A stretch of DNA of 64,000 nucleotides, taken from positions 1,331,501 through 1,395,500 of the forward strand of contig NC_058155.1 of NCBI RefSeq assembly GCF_011075055.1. The letters run 5' to 3'. Source of the DNA: Mangifera indica (lineage: Eukaryota > Streptophyta > Magnoliopsida > Sapindales > Anacardiaceae). A program made the position numbers and the translations under genes. The notes beneath the pieces were generated by a model. The model worked only from the letters and a program-made list of their open reading frames with translations. It was not told the DNA's origin and did no database searches. Below are positions 49,801 to 61,072 of the stretch, piece by piece (position 1 is the stretch's first letter; each line of letters starts with the position of its first letter).

Positions 49801-50640
49801 TTAGTAGCATGACCAAGGGTTTTGGCTTTTGTAACACTTGGAGGAGTCAGTAGTTTGTAAGTACATTAATTGAGTGCACTTTCAAATAACTACATAGCTT
49901 TCAAGAAGCAATAACTAGTGTTAGGGCTAGATGCTCCATTTCTAAGTATCAAGTCTCAACATCAAGCAATTGTTTACTAATATAATAGATTGACCATTGA
50001 ATTTTTCATTCTTCTCTAACCAGAGTAAGATTGACCATGTGCTATGACATCAATAATTATAAAAGAAATGCTTCTCCATTCATAAGATTTGATAACAGTG
50101 AAGGTTATCCAATGTATTTCTTGTTTGTAATATTTTTTTTTTTAAGTTTGTCCAAGTATTTCTAAAGATCTTGGAAAGCTTTTCATGTTTTGCTATCTAT
50201 TCAAATTTCTTCCTTTAGAGGTAAAACAAGTTTGCTCTTCATTTGGATCAAACATTAAGGATTTGGTTGTAGCATGAATAAAGACATTCATAGCAACTAA
50301 TAAATGCATATCCAGAAGTCGCATAAATGAACTAGTCAATTCTCAACAAGGGGAAGTTGTCTTTAAGACACACCTTGTTCAAGTCTGTTAAGTCAACACG
50401 TATCCTCAATTTTTAATCAAGCTTTGGAACCAAGACAAGCTTGGGTAGCCAAGTCGAGTATCAAGACTCCTGAATGAAGCCAATAAAGAGAAGTTTAACT
50501 ACTTTCTCTTTCAATGCATCATACTTTTGACGTTTATGACTCTTCACTTTTATCTCATAGGGCACATTTTGAGATAGTTGTTGAATTGGTGACACATCAC
50601 ATTTAGGCTTATCCCTACAATGCTAATGTGAATCTTGATG
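49750..50640 (-). pseudogene. Ty3/gypsy reverse transcriptase / RNase H relic, Tat-like
   Basis: Minus strand, N to C: KYDALKEKVVKLLFIGFIQE, YSTWLPKLVLVPK, LRIRVDLTDLNKVCLKDNFP, LLRID (50520-50310) give the RT fingers and palm. Then SIYYISKQLLDVET, LEMEHLALTLVIAS, KLCSYLKVHSINVLTNY, LLQVLQKP (50000-49810) give RNase H. The order and wording fit the Tat/Ogre/Retand lineage. The middle of the RT, with the YIDD box, is missing or unreadable, and stops are frequent. Confidence 0.8.
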
Positions 50641-50710
50641 AAGACCTCTAAATTTTTCTTTTAAAATGTGACCAATCATTAACTTTTAACACGTGGGTAA
50701 GTTCTTGTTA

Positions 50711-50820
50711 TATATATACACCGAAATAATAACATATCACTATGTAATTGTGTGATTTTTAATTAAAGATAAAACAATATACAATTACATAATAACATAT
50801 CCATAGGCAATATATATTTG
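50711..50820. mobile_element. palindromic MITE, copy 4
   Basis: ATAACATATCACTATGTAATTG on the left pairs with CAATTACATAATAACATAT on the right (left arm 50729-50750), around a centre GATTTTTAATTAAAGATAAAAC. Same family as copy 1 by its ATGTAATTG/ATAACA core. Confidence 0.65.
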
Positions 50821-50829
50821 ATTTTTGCA

Positions 50830-52310
50830 TTTTATAGTCAGTTAAATAGATAACATAAACACAACTTTTATATCCGATCACACCTTGTTCACAAATCCTT
50901 CTTCGTTCTTACCTCTAACAAATGTGATAGAAACCCTAAAAACTCTACTAAACAAACAAAATGCTATGTACACTTATTACCATCATAATAGTTAATCATA
51001 TATTGGATTATATATCGTAAACTTAACTTTCCATAAAGTATCATGAGATATGCTTTTTTTAATAATAATTTATAAATATCACATCATCATCTTAAAAAAT
51101 ATCACAATTACCTTTTAATATTTTAAAATTTCTCTAATACAACTATGTTATTACTTTTTAAAAAAATGTATCAATCTATATATGTTATATATATCACATC
51201 GAACGATATATATTATATTATAGATTATATCTATTATATCATATCAATTTGATATATTTTAAAATACATATTATTTTTCATCTTCATCACTTCATAAAAT
51301 ATCTATCGTGTATCATAAAATACTATTAATCATGATTGTCATCCAATATGTAACTAGATGTTTTAACATTTAATCCCATTTTTAATTTAAAATAGGTTAA
51401 ATGTGTAATTTTGAGTTCAATTCTTCATATATTAACCTACACCACCATATTTTGAAAAAAATTAAAGTAACCCTTTGCAATCGTGAGGCATTTGTAATAA
51501 CATAGTCTAAGTATATAAAATTTTAAATTAACAAAATGTCCTTGTGAATTTTAATTAGAAGAAATTAGCTTCTTTTTGTTTTTTTCCCTAAACAAAAATA
51601 GCTAAATTTGAAGTATGAAGTTTATTTTATCAATAAAATTATGCATATAAATAACATAACAAATAACATATGCTCATATAATTAGATATTATATTATCTT
51701 TAATTTTAAATTATTAAATCACATGATAACACAACATTATTTATATACAAAACTATATATTACTATTATTTTATAGGCCTCAAAAAGTAGTTAAGTGTCA
51801 AACACAAACATCGATTTTAGGATTGCATGAGAAACCCCTCTCTATATAGTTTTTTATTTGTTAACAAAAAACTCTAAACTCATTGTCATTTCAAGACTGA
51901 ATTGGATCACCCAAATAGATGAATCGATCAACCTAAAGAAATGAAACTTGTGCCCAATGACCAACTTCACAAATATTGCATTAGCTAAGTCAATAATTTA
52001 ATCATAATATTTCATCAATAGATTTCAAACTCATGCCATCTTTGTTGCTTGAAGAGTCCCAACATTTGCCAATCAAGATACTCCTGGGGGCTAGAGATTG
52101 TGTGTGTGAGTGTTTGTGTATATAAAAAATTTAAATATTTTTTAATATTTTCATTGAATTTAGATAATTTTAAGGAAAAATCTACGGTTTAAAAATACGC
52201 TGGAACACTTGAGACAATCAAAGGCGAAAGTAAATTATCTAGTAACGACACTTCATGTGCAGCGTTGTGAGAATCAAGTGGGTATATGAACAAGAGTATG
52301 GGGCATGCAT
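50830..52310. other. AT-rich flank with a further palindromic MITE
   Basis: A palindrome at about 51636-51757 has ends TGCATATAAATAAC and, on the complement, TGTATATAAATAATG. It is a fifth member of the MITE family. 51160-51260 is TATA-rich low complexity. The last 300 bp should contain the 3' UTR of the RanBPM-like gene, but no poly(A) site could be fixed. Confidence 0.45.
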
Positions 52311-52313
52311 GAA

Positions 52314-55098
52314 CTAGCATTTAGCTTTATTACCAGTAACAGTGTTCAAAAGGCGATGTAGTTGGAAAGCTTCACCTTGATTCCCATTCAATGTTCTTCT
52401 CTCTATGCAGCAAGCAGTAAGCTGCCTGAGTAACCTCTCCAGATATGAATGCAAGCAACCTTGCAAATCTTTCATGTTAGGGTTTGTTGACAGGATCATC
52501 GCATTAACTGTATCAGCCACAACCTCCCGCTGTGAATCCTCAAGAAGATACCCCACCAATGACTCCTGTGGCTTTTCATATGCCAGTAAAGCAACACAGT
52601 CCTACACAATTTTATCAAAAATAAGAGAATCATAACATAAGCAAACAACATTCTACTTACTTCACTCATACCTGAACCAAATCAGCAAATCCAGCCAACC
52701 CAAAATATTTAGTTAATTCGGTCCTTCCATAGTTCACAGCCTCCTCTAGTCCTCCAACCTGCATGTAATATCAACATGAAAAATCAAATTACAAAATATC
52801 GAGTTTTTCCAAGTTTGATAAGACTTTAACCTGCCATCATTCCTCCCAACAGCTCTTCATCCCTAAAGGCCAAAAGCTAAACTAACCTTACAAAGATTTA
52901 GGGTTTCCTAACTAAACATATGACTCTTCTCTTTAATAATGTTAAATTTCGGCAATCCACAACATATAAAACCTGGGGCATGTTTACCTCTTGGAATTGT
53001 ATTGGAAGGGAAAGAGAAAGGGAACTGAAAAACAATAGATATTCAAATAGTGAATAACGAATGGAATAAATTATGATTCTGTTATTTACTTAAAAGAAAA
53101 AACATCAGGGAAATGGAATTATATATGTGATAGATACAAAAAAACTCTCAACATTACAATATTCAATATAATTTGAAAAATATGATTATTTAGAAAAGAA
53201 TTGTAAATAACAAAAAACTTTAATACCATATTGTTAAATTCTTTATTTTTTAATTTTAACAATAGATGTTCTAACCTAAAAATCAAAATTTAATGCCAGG
53301 TCAACACTGATCAACTATCAATCAACACTAATCAATGGTGGACAACCATCAGCCAATGCCTATCAACAATAAATAATCAATCATCAATCAAACCGATCAA
53401 TGGTTGAACATGTCCAATCAACAATTGTTAATCATCAGTCAACAGTGGGTAACCATAGTTGACTATTCAACAAACGTCATTTATAATACCTACTTAAATA
53501 ATAGCTAAACTATAAAAGAATAAACATTGAAGTTAAAGCTTTAATAAAAAAATATAAATTAAATCCAAAATAGGTCAAAAATGTCATTTTTTGGGATTCC
53601 CTACCCCAAGAATTTGAATTCCTTGCAAATTTTCAAGGAATCCTTCACTCATATTTTTATGGAATTGATTATCTATTGGATTCTCATTCCCTCCTCAATT
53701 CCAACAAGTAAACAAGGGAATTGGGAATCCTACTTCCATTACCTTTGTCAACTCTTAAAAGTAAATACGGCCTGGGAATTCAAAAATTAAGAGACTCCAG
53801 CAACCAAATTCTTTTTTGGTTAAAAAAAAAAAAAAGAGAATTAAAATTACTTCATAACCTAAAAGTGACCAAAGATGTGATCATGATAGTAATAGAAATA
53901 TGGATACCCACGTGCTCTTAACAACTTTTCAAATATGGTATTTACACATTTTAAAGAAATATCTTAAATTGTTGTCTACATTAAATCAGATGAAAAGCAA
54001 AGTCTCAGGCATCATGGATGCACTGAGATGCAGTTAAAATATGAAACTATTCCTTGCTTATAGAAGAAAAAATATTCTAATATCAAACTGTTTGGTTGAT
54101 ATTCTGCAACATGAAGCCACTAAGAAACATGATAAAGAAAATTTTACCCGTACTAACTCGATAAACTTTTGACAGTGCAGCAGAAAACAAGTGGAAGATT
54201 TATCATCCTGCAGAAAGCAAATTTCACTGTCATAATTTGGACAAATTAAGTTTTGTTCTTACGGAAGGCTTTGGTCGGCCAGTTTTACTAATGATCAGCC
54301 TTAGAATAAAATGGCAAAGCAAAGAAACATGTTAAGGAGAAAATTATACCAGTTGTGGACTTTTCAGGGAAAAAAAAAAAAAAAAAGAAAACTGAGTGAA
54401 GAATTTCATTGCAAAAGCTATATTGAACATGATTCATAACCATGACCTCAAAGACTTGAAATGCCTCGCTTCCCAAATCAATAAATAACAAATCCACCTG
54501 CATCACTAGATCAAATTTACATCAAGAAAATGGGCACTGTAACTTCCTATTAGCAGATTCCCATAATCCTAGAACAAAGGATGCTGATGTACAAAGTAGC
54601 TCAACATAATGAGCTGACACAACCTGATGCTGCCAACAATTCTATCCAATCCTGCAACCCAGGAAAGTCACTAGGAAACTTGGCCTGGAGAAGTAGATAG
54701 CATACTACAATATTCTAGTACAGCCATAATTATGAAAAATTTTCACCAAGAATATGACATGAAAATCCAATAACCAAAGCAGGGCTGACCAACTAAATCC
54801 TAAATGCCACATACTAATGACAAACCAAGACAGTCACAATGGTGAAAAAAACAGAACAGGGGCTGTGGAATACATCACCATCTATAATGTTATAAACAAA
54901 TGTTAAGCTCATATAAATAAATTATAAGATAAACATGAACGGAGTCAGGTCACACGTGAGTCCTATTGATGCATGTATAAAATGTAGCATATTCATGACA
55001 GCAAATACTTGGACTTTCAGAAAGTATACCTGGACAATCCATGGGTACCAATTGCGCAATTTACAAAATGCAGCATCAATGTCACCACTCCGGATTAG
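52314..55098 (-). CDS. RANBPM: RanBPM-like protein, last four exons (CTLH-CRA part)
   Basis: C-terminal 167 residues of a plant RanBPM/GID1-type scaffold of the CTLH (GID) ubiquitin ligase complex. Exons in transcript order: 55098-55030 (LIRSGDIDAAFCKLRNWYPW), 54207-54148 (STCFLLHCQKFIELVR), 52758-52672 (VGGLEEAVNYGRTELTKYFG), 52601-52314 (CVALLAYEKPQ, SQREVVADTVNAMILSTNP, LLRQLTACCIERRTLNG, stop TAG). All junctions are GT-AG and in phase, with no stop. They cover the CTLH and CRA region. The SPRY and LisH exons that should precede were not found between 55100 and 64000. Either they lie beyond a very long, transposon-filled intron outside the window, or the gene is truncated. Intact exons favour recent or continuing constraint. 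Confidence 0.85.
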
Positions 55099-55099
55099 C

Positions 55100-56370
55100 T
55101 TCATTAACAAAGATAACAAGTTAGCAAATCTACATAATATAGTGACTAAACTGATGTACTTTAGTCACATGGTAGACAAAAAAAAATCATCAGAAATGAA
55201 ATTTAATAACCACCACCCAAGTTGGAGAAAATTATTGTGAAGTGGATAAGCAAAATACCTTGCTTATTTTACAAGAGCATTTTAAAATTAATTAGGCAAA
55301 AAGATTAACCAACGAGATTATGTGGAGGTCTTACTCTTAGAAACAGAGAAAAACAATAAATTAAAGATGAGCTACATTTGGAATTTTCGCAGGGTTCATA
55401 GATATAGCAAATCTATATGGATGAAGTAATCATAAACTCTTTAAATTGAATAATACAAAGATATACTCCAAATTGCCAACACCACAGCATCAAGAAGACT
55501 TTAATTTGTCCTGTTAAATTAACGCCTTCCCACAAAGAGAAACTGCATTAATTTCCTCACTTAAACCCAGATTTTTTTCGGCAATTTTCAAAATAATGTA
55601 AGACATCCAATAACTTGAAATGTCAAATCATTTTATTCATGTTTGGTCCAGTAGTTTCAAACAGAATGTTTATGAAACAGTTCTCCCATTATTGCTCTTA
55701 GAATTTTTTTTTCCCATCATTTGGCAACTAAGAGGCCATTTAACAGTTAGATTTCTCGTATCTCACATAACAGATAAATTATAATGGTCTATATGTTTTT
55801 AACATTCAGCAGTTGAATGGACATATTAATGACTAGATTACATTGTACAGTTATACAAGCCATTAATTTCTAACTACCAATATATTTGCCAACTCACCAC
55901 ATTTCTTGCCTACAAAACCATGTTCATCCACAAGGTAGAGCGAAATTAATTTCTGAGATTGTCATTTTCTTCTGGCTAATTACCCTGGCTCAAACTTCTT
56001 CTCAAAGCTATATACCAAAGATATGCTATTGGGTATATTTTCTAAAAGCATTCTGTCTAGTTGGTACTGATTCTAAGCTCATCTCTTCGAGAAAGATGTT
56101 TTATAAGATTCAGTATAACCTCCTAATAATTTAAAAAAAAAATAAAAATTTTAGGTATTCATTAGGAAATATTGACAGAATTTTTAAGTATTTGTGTATG
56201 TAGAACAGTTGTTTATATTAGAGGAAAATTACTAATTTGATTTCCTCATTGTTTCAAAAGACTCTGGTTAAAATACTAGACTTTTAATTTGTTTCCTTTT
56301 TTATAGGATTGTGGGGTGTGTCCACTTTTTTATATATTGTACCCTTATTACAAAAATAAAATGAAAGTTG
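55100..56370. other. no recognised exon
   Basis: Upstream side of the visible RanBPM-like exons. Searched by eye on the minus strand for SPRY and LisH motifs without success. The right half (from about 56200) may be LTR sequence of the copia element whose primer site is at 57434. Confidence 0.4.
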
Positions 56371-56375
56371 TATAT

Positions 56376-57409
56376 TGACATGAACCTTAAAAAAACTATA
56401 CTTCAAAAGTTAATTACTAAGATTGGAAAGTCTAAAGTCATATAAACCTCACACTAGAAACCCATAGTTTCTGGTGTAAAATTCAAATTTCATACCTTAC
56501 GCTTGAGATCCTAACATACCTTTACGCTCTACAACACTAGTACCCACACGGGCTAGCATTGCTAGTCTTAAGCGAACACTAAAATGCTAATGTCACTACC
56601 TGCATCACACAATTTCAAATAAAAGATGTGATGGTGACTCTAATACCAAATGATATGTGTTAGGTACCCGAAGCTCCTGCTATGGAATATCTTAGCACTT
56701 TGTTGCAGAACTAGGCCAACAGTTACACTCTTCTCCCAATAGCAAATAACGCAACAGCCACAAGCAAGACAATAGTTTCTAGATTGTAAAATGGTTCAAT
56801 ATGTAATGTGAATGTTGTAATGAAACAGTGTTGAACAATGGAAATTATTCTGATTTATGGAAATGTTTACAAATGAATAATACTACTCCTCGTTTTACAT
56901 ATCCAGCCACAAGTCAACATAACCAAATACGAAAGCCTAAACTAATTCCAGCATTCCAGAGATGGCCCTTCCCAGTTTTTACATGCAAAAACATAATGCC
57001 CTCTTTCTCACTTAAGCCCCCCTATATTTCATCTATCCCCTCATTAATGCTTCTCCAATCTGGTATTGCCAATTCAGCTTCTAGCAACTCCTAGCATGCA
57101 AATTGTCTCCTCACACAGTAACCCCATACAATACCTTCTCTGGAGGAAGGATAGTTTGTTGTTTCACTTTTTCCTTGCTATATTCCATTTGTTTCCTTCA
57201 TCTTGCTGCCAGATGTCTTTGTTATAAAGCCCCTTCTATTCTTTCTTCTCACATACACGTTGACTCTAACAATATAAACCTTAAGAAAACCACACCTTAA
57301 ATACTAGTTATTGAGATTGGAGAGTTCAAAGCCTTATACACCCCACACATGAAGCCTATACTTTCTAATGTGGTATCAAGTTTTATATCTTACACTTGAG
57401 ATTCAAACA
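56376..57409 (-). mobile_element. TRIM retroelement, copy 2, split by a solo LTR
   Basis: Left LTR 56376-56516 (141 bp, TGACATGAACC...CTAACA), internal 56517-56650 with a decayed minus-strand primer site (GACTCTAATACCA), right LTR 56651-57409 interrupted at its seventh base. Same layout and length as the TRIM at 58508-58936. Outside bases TATAT and CATAT are a 4/5 target duplication. No genes, as expected for a TRIM. Confidence 0.75.
56658..57271 (+). mobile_element. solo LTR inserted in TRIM copy 2
   Basis: Starts TGTTAGGTACCC, ends TTGACTCTAACA, 614 bp, flanked by ATATG (56653-56657) and ATATA (57272-57276). A TATA-type box (TTATAAAGCC) near 57220 supports plus orientation. No pol motifs. 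The TRIM LTR continues directly on the far side. Confidence 0.75.
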
Positions 57410-57433
57410 CATATTCTCTCAAAATCAGCTTTA

Positions 57434-57446
57434 TGGTATAAGAGCC
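57434..57446 (+). other. copia primer-binding site (tRNA-Met type)
   Basis: TGGTATAAGAGCC differs at one base from the common plant copia site TGGTATCAGAGCC. It sets the start of the internal region of the plus-strand copia element. Confidence 0.7.
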
Positions 57447-58204
57447 AATAAGTGAAGAACTAATTTTGTTTAAGTAATCTAGTTGAGAGTTTGCTTGAAA
57501 ACCGAAATCATTGATAACCCTTCTATTATTGGAAAAGTTCAGAAGTTGAAGAAAAGGCCCAAAAGTTATCAAAATGGTACATAATAAAATAACCAGAAAC
57601 TATCAGAATAGTAGAGAAATTGTTGGAAAGTAACCAAAACTACTGGAAATATTCAGTGGCTACTAGAAAAGCATTGAAACTGCCCAAAAAGTATAAAATC
57701 CGCTAGAGAGCACAGAATTTTTTGTAAAAGTGTTGTCATCGCAAGAAAGGTCTCAGACATCATCTAAATAGCATAGAAAGTCCCAATCTACTCTTGAATA
57801 CCTTCATCAACATTGAAAAGTGTTGATCTGCCTCTAAAAGAGTTGATCTACCCATATAGCTCTTTGTTGTCAATGAAAACACAGAGGCAGCCCCTATAAA
57901 GCATCAATTTATCTTTGTTGTTGACAAAAGACTACAGATCTACTTATCTCTTCAATCTCTCCTCTAAGACGCAAAATGATTAGCACAAGAAACGAGGTCT
58001 CTACTATAAACAAGGAAGTATTGTCTTTAGCTTCATCTGAATTGGTCTAACAAACCATGGTCTCACATTTGGTTTTAAATCATTCATGCAGATCATCAAT
58101 CACAAGTTGGATGGAAAAAACTTCTTCCAATAGTCCCAATCAACCTCTTTAGTAATCTACAAAAGAGGGAAAATGGGATATATCACTAGTGAGGCTAGAC
58201 AACC

Positions 58205-58936
58205 TGTTAGGAATCCCAGCTCTTATTCAAACAAAACACAAAATTAAAACACACAAAATATACTAAACTAAAATATTTAATTAACCAAAACGTTACAATA
58301 ATAAACCGAACAATTCAAGGAGTTCGGAACCTCCCATTTTCCAGTCATTCGAGGCGTTGGAGACCTCCCTAAATCAGCCAAGAATGGCTGCCCTCACACC
58401 AAAACCCTAATATTTTTCTTCTCTTCCCACTCTTAAAACCTAAACATATATTTATAATAAAAATTAATCGTTGGATTGAGGACAAGTGTCCTAATCCTAA
58501 CATTAAATGATACGAACCTTAGGAGAATCACACCTCAAAAGCTAGCTATTGAGATGGGAGAGCCCAATGCCATATAAACCCCACATTAGTTGCCCATACT
58601 TTCCAATGTGGGATCCAAGTCCCATACCTTGCACTTGGAATCTTAACATACCACAATGCTCCACAGCCCCGACGCCCACGCGGGCTGGCTGTACGCTAGC
58701 TCACTGCTAGCCCCAGGCGAACACTGCAATACCGGCATCACCACCCGCGCCGCAAGATTGCGACTGGAAGACATGGTGATGGCTCTGATACCAAATGATA
58801 CGAACCTTAGGAGAACCACACCTCAAAAGCTAGCTATTGAAATGGGAGAGCTCAAGGCCATATAAACCCCACATTAGTTGCCCATACTTTCCAATGTGGG
58901 ATCCAAGTCTCATACCTTGCATTTGGTATCTTAACA
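58205..58936. mobile_element. chimeric unit: gypsy-type LTR joined to a TRIM, one shared CAACC duplication
   Basis: CAACC stands at 58200-58204 and again at 58937-58941. The copia gag reading stops at the first and resumes at the second, so everything between behaves as one insertion. Yet the left 298 bp (58205-58502, TGTTAGGAATCC...CTAATCCTAACA) is an LTR of the family also seen at 59699 and 60763, and the right 429 bp (58508-58936) is a complete TRIM. The two are joined by TTAAA. Confidence 0.85.
58508..58936 (-). mobile_element. TRIM retroelement, copy 1 (complete)
   Basis: Two 141-bp LTRs (58508-58648 and 58796-58936, TGATACGAACC...CTTAACA) differ at about seven positions by eye. The 147-bp interior is GC-rich against an AT-rich background. 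It ends with GGCTCTGATACCA (58781-58793), the complement of the tRNA-Met primer site, two bases from the right LTR, so the element is oriented on the minus strand. No 5S-like sequence was recognised in the LTR, arguing against Cassandra. Confidence 0.9.
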
Positions 58937-59220
58937 CAACCCGATATTAGAGAACATATGCCATATAAGAGCTCAACAATTCCATCGTCATGGCCTAGTT
59001 GATCAACTCAATGGAACCCTATTTAAGTTGCACTTATTTCTTTTCTCCAAACTACCAAAGCTATTTGGGATGTCGTCAAACATAATTACTCTGATCTCGA
59101 GAACGCCTCCTAAGTTTTTTAGATAAAAACCAACTCAAAAACATATGACAAGGCAATTTAGATGTGATTGAATTTTACAATGCAATACAAACACTCTGGT
59201 AGGATAATGTATTTCCCAGG

Positions 59221-59690
59221 AAATTAGTATCCAAATTATGAAATATACAGAATAAACACCAAATTAAACACCAAAAGTTATAGAAAAAATCATCACCTAT
59301 GGAGTTTTAATAAGGGATAAGGGCTTAGGAACTCACCACTCAATTGAATCCCAACCAAAGAGATAACATCAACCCACCACTCAAAGGAATCTACACAAAA
59401 GATAAAGAGTAAGAAAGAAACTAAGTTCTTAGTGTTCCTATAAAAAATTGTGGACTCAATGAATCTGTTGTATTAATAATAAAAGTCTTAATCTAAATAT
59501 CACCTTAATTAATACTACCCAAAAACTATTCCAATGCCCATGAATACGAAAATACGCTTTTCTTATATTCTTATAACACTAAAACACAAGAAATTATTAA
59601 TTTTTAACAAAACTTTCAATTTTTAATGGAACTCTTCCATTCTTAAATAATTCTGCAATTATGATAAACTCTTCAATTTTTGAGTAACTC
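59221..59690. other. unassigned insertion in copia gag, left part
   Basis: Gag reading breaks at about 59220 and resumes near 61340. The gypsy derivative explains 59699-61072 only. The remaining 470 bp here and about 260 bp at 61078-61335 belong to another, unidentified insertion or to scrambled gag. Confidence 0.4.
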
Positions 59691-59698
59691 TTCAATTA

Positions 59699-61072
59699 TG
59701 ATGGAAACCCAGCTTTTATTCAACAAAAGTAGAGGACGAAAACACAAAATACACAATAAAATAAAACTATTTCATTATAAAAATGTTACAAGGATAAACC
59801 GAATAATTTAAGGAGTTCAAGGCCTCCCATTTCGGACAGTTCAAAGAGTCCAAGACCTCTCATTTTTCAGTCGTTCAAGACTTCAAAACCTTCCTAAATC
59901 AGCCAAGGTTGGCTACCTAAATTACGAAACCTTAGAGTATTTTCTCTCCTTCTTTTGAAACCTAAACACCCTTTTTATAATAAAACTGCCCTAAACCCTA
60001 TGGATTGAGAACAAGTGTCTCAATCATAACATTTCTCTCCCCTTTAAAACCACTTTGTCCTCAAAATGGGCTTTTTTTTTTCATATATACATTAAGTTGG
60101 ATATATATATAAATATATACATATATACATATATATATTCAAAATTCACCTCTTTTTTTACTTCTTGATTTCATCTTTATTCAAATATTTTGACCTTTTT
60201 TTTTACTTTTCTTTTGACAACTGTTATAAAATATAATTTTTTCTTACTTTTTATGCAACCGCCATTCCATTTTCCCACTTGTTTGCAATTGCCATCCCAC
60301 CCATTTTACATTTCATTTCATAGACTACCAATCTGCCACCTATCCCCTTTTTCAAATTTTTTTTCTCTTTCCTCTCTTTGTCTTTCCCACAATTGTCCCC
60401 CCTTTTTTTCCCTCTTCAATCATCTACAATCTTCTCAACTTCCTCTTCTTGTTTCAACCAGCCTTCTCCACTGCCATCGTTCCGTTTTCTTCTCCTTCTT
60501 CTTCTGTTTTTTTTTTTATTTGGTCATTTTTTCCGACATGCACCTGTCAACTCATTTCTTCCAATGATGATTCAAGACTCAATCGTGACCAATTTTCAAT
60601 GACTCTTCACTTTTCCAATCATCTTCATCGTCTCAATTTGTCTATCACTATCATCATCTTGAACCAATTTTGTTCCAGCAAAACCTTCCGAGAACGATCC
60701 ACCTTCAATCGAAGACTATCAGACTTCCTCATCCATCTCTGGCCATTTCCCTCACTGGAATCGTAGCAGAGGATAAAAACACAAAATGCACAATAAAATA
60801 AAACTATCTCATTAATAAAAATGTTACAAGGATAAACCAAACAATTCGAGGAACTTAGGGCCTCCCATTTCTGACAGTTCGGGAAGTCCAAGATCTCCCA
60901 TTTTCCAACAGTTCGAGACGTTGAAAACCTCCTTGAATCAGCCAAGGTTGGCTGCCCAAATTACAAAAACCTAGAATATTTTTTCTCTCCCTCTTTTAAA
61001 ACCTAAACACCCCTTTTATAATAAAACTATCCTAAACCCTATAGATTGAGGACAAGTGTCTCAATCCTAATA
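59699..61072 (-). mobile_element. gypsy deletion derivative with two LTRs
   Basis: LTR at 59699-60031 (TGATGGAAACCC...CATAACA) and LTR at about 60763-61072 (ends CCTAATA) are homologous along most of their length. Outside bases AATTA (59694-59698) and GATTA (61073-61077) match at four of five positions. Just right of the first LTR, 60032-60070 reads on the minus strand FEDKVVLKGREML, the usual C-terminus of gypsy pol, so this is the 3' LTR. The other LTR lacks its last 25-30 bp and its primer site. Only 731 bp of interior remain, largely pyrimidine-rich, with no other pol domain. Confidence 0.75.

Noticed and set aside
50711..51757. MITE-like palindromes as host regulatory hairpins
   Set aside because: Recurrence of related palindromes at several places in the window fits a dispersed MITE family better than a local regulatory site.
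54428..54690. Two short coding-like patches in a RanBPM-like intron (minus strand: FIDLGSEAFQVFE; AKFPSDFPGLQDW)
   Set aside because: The flanking exons join directly in the known CTLH region, so nothing is missing there; no independent splice set supports them.
58656..58865. 69-codon frame with Ala/Arg-rich start
   Set aside because: Runs through the TRIM interior and into its LTR; TRIMs have no genes.
58508..58936. Possible Cassandra-type TRIM (LTR with 5S rRNA sequence)
   Set aside because: No 5S-like box A/C block was recognised in the 141-bp LTRs.
60190..60766. Phe/Ser/Leu-rich frames
   Set aside because: Pyrimidine-rich interior of the gypsy derivative; composition explains the lack of stops.
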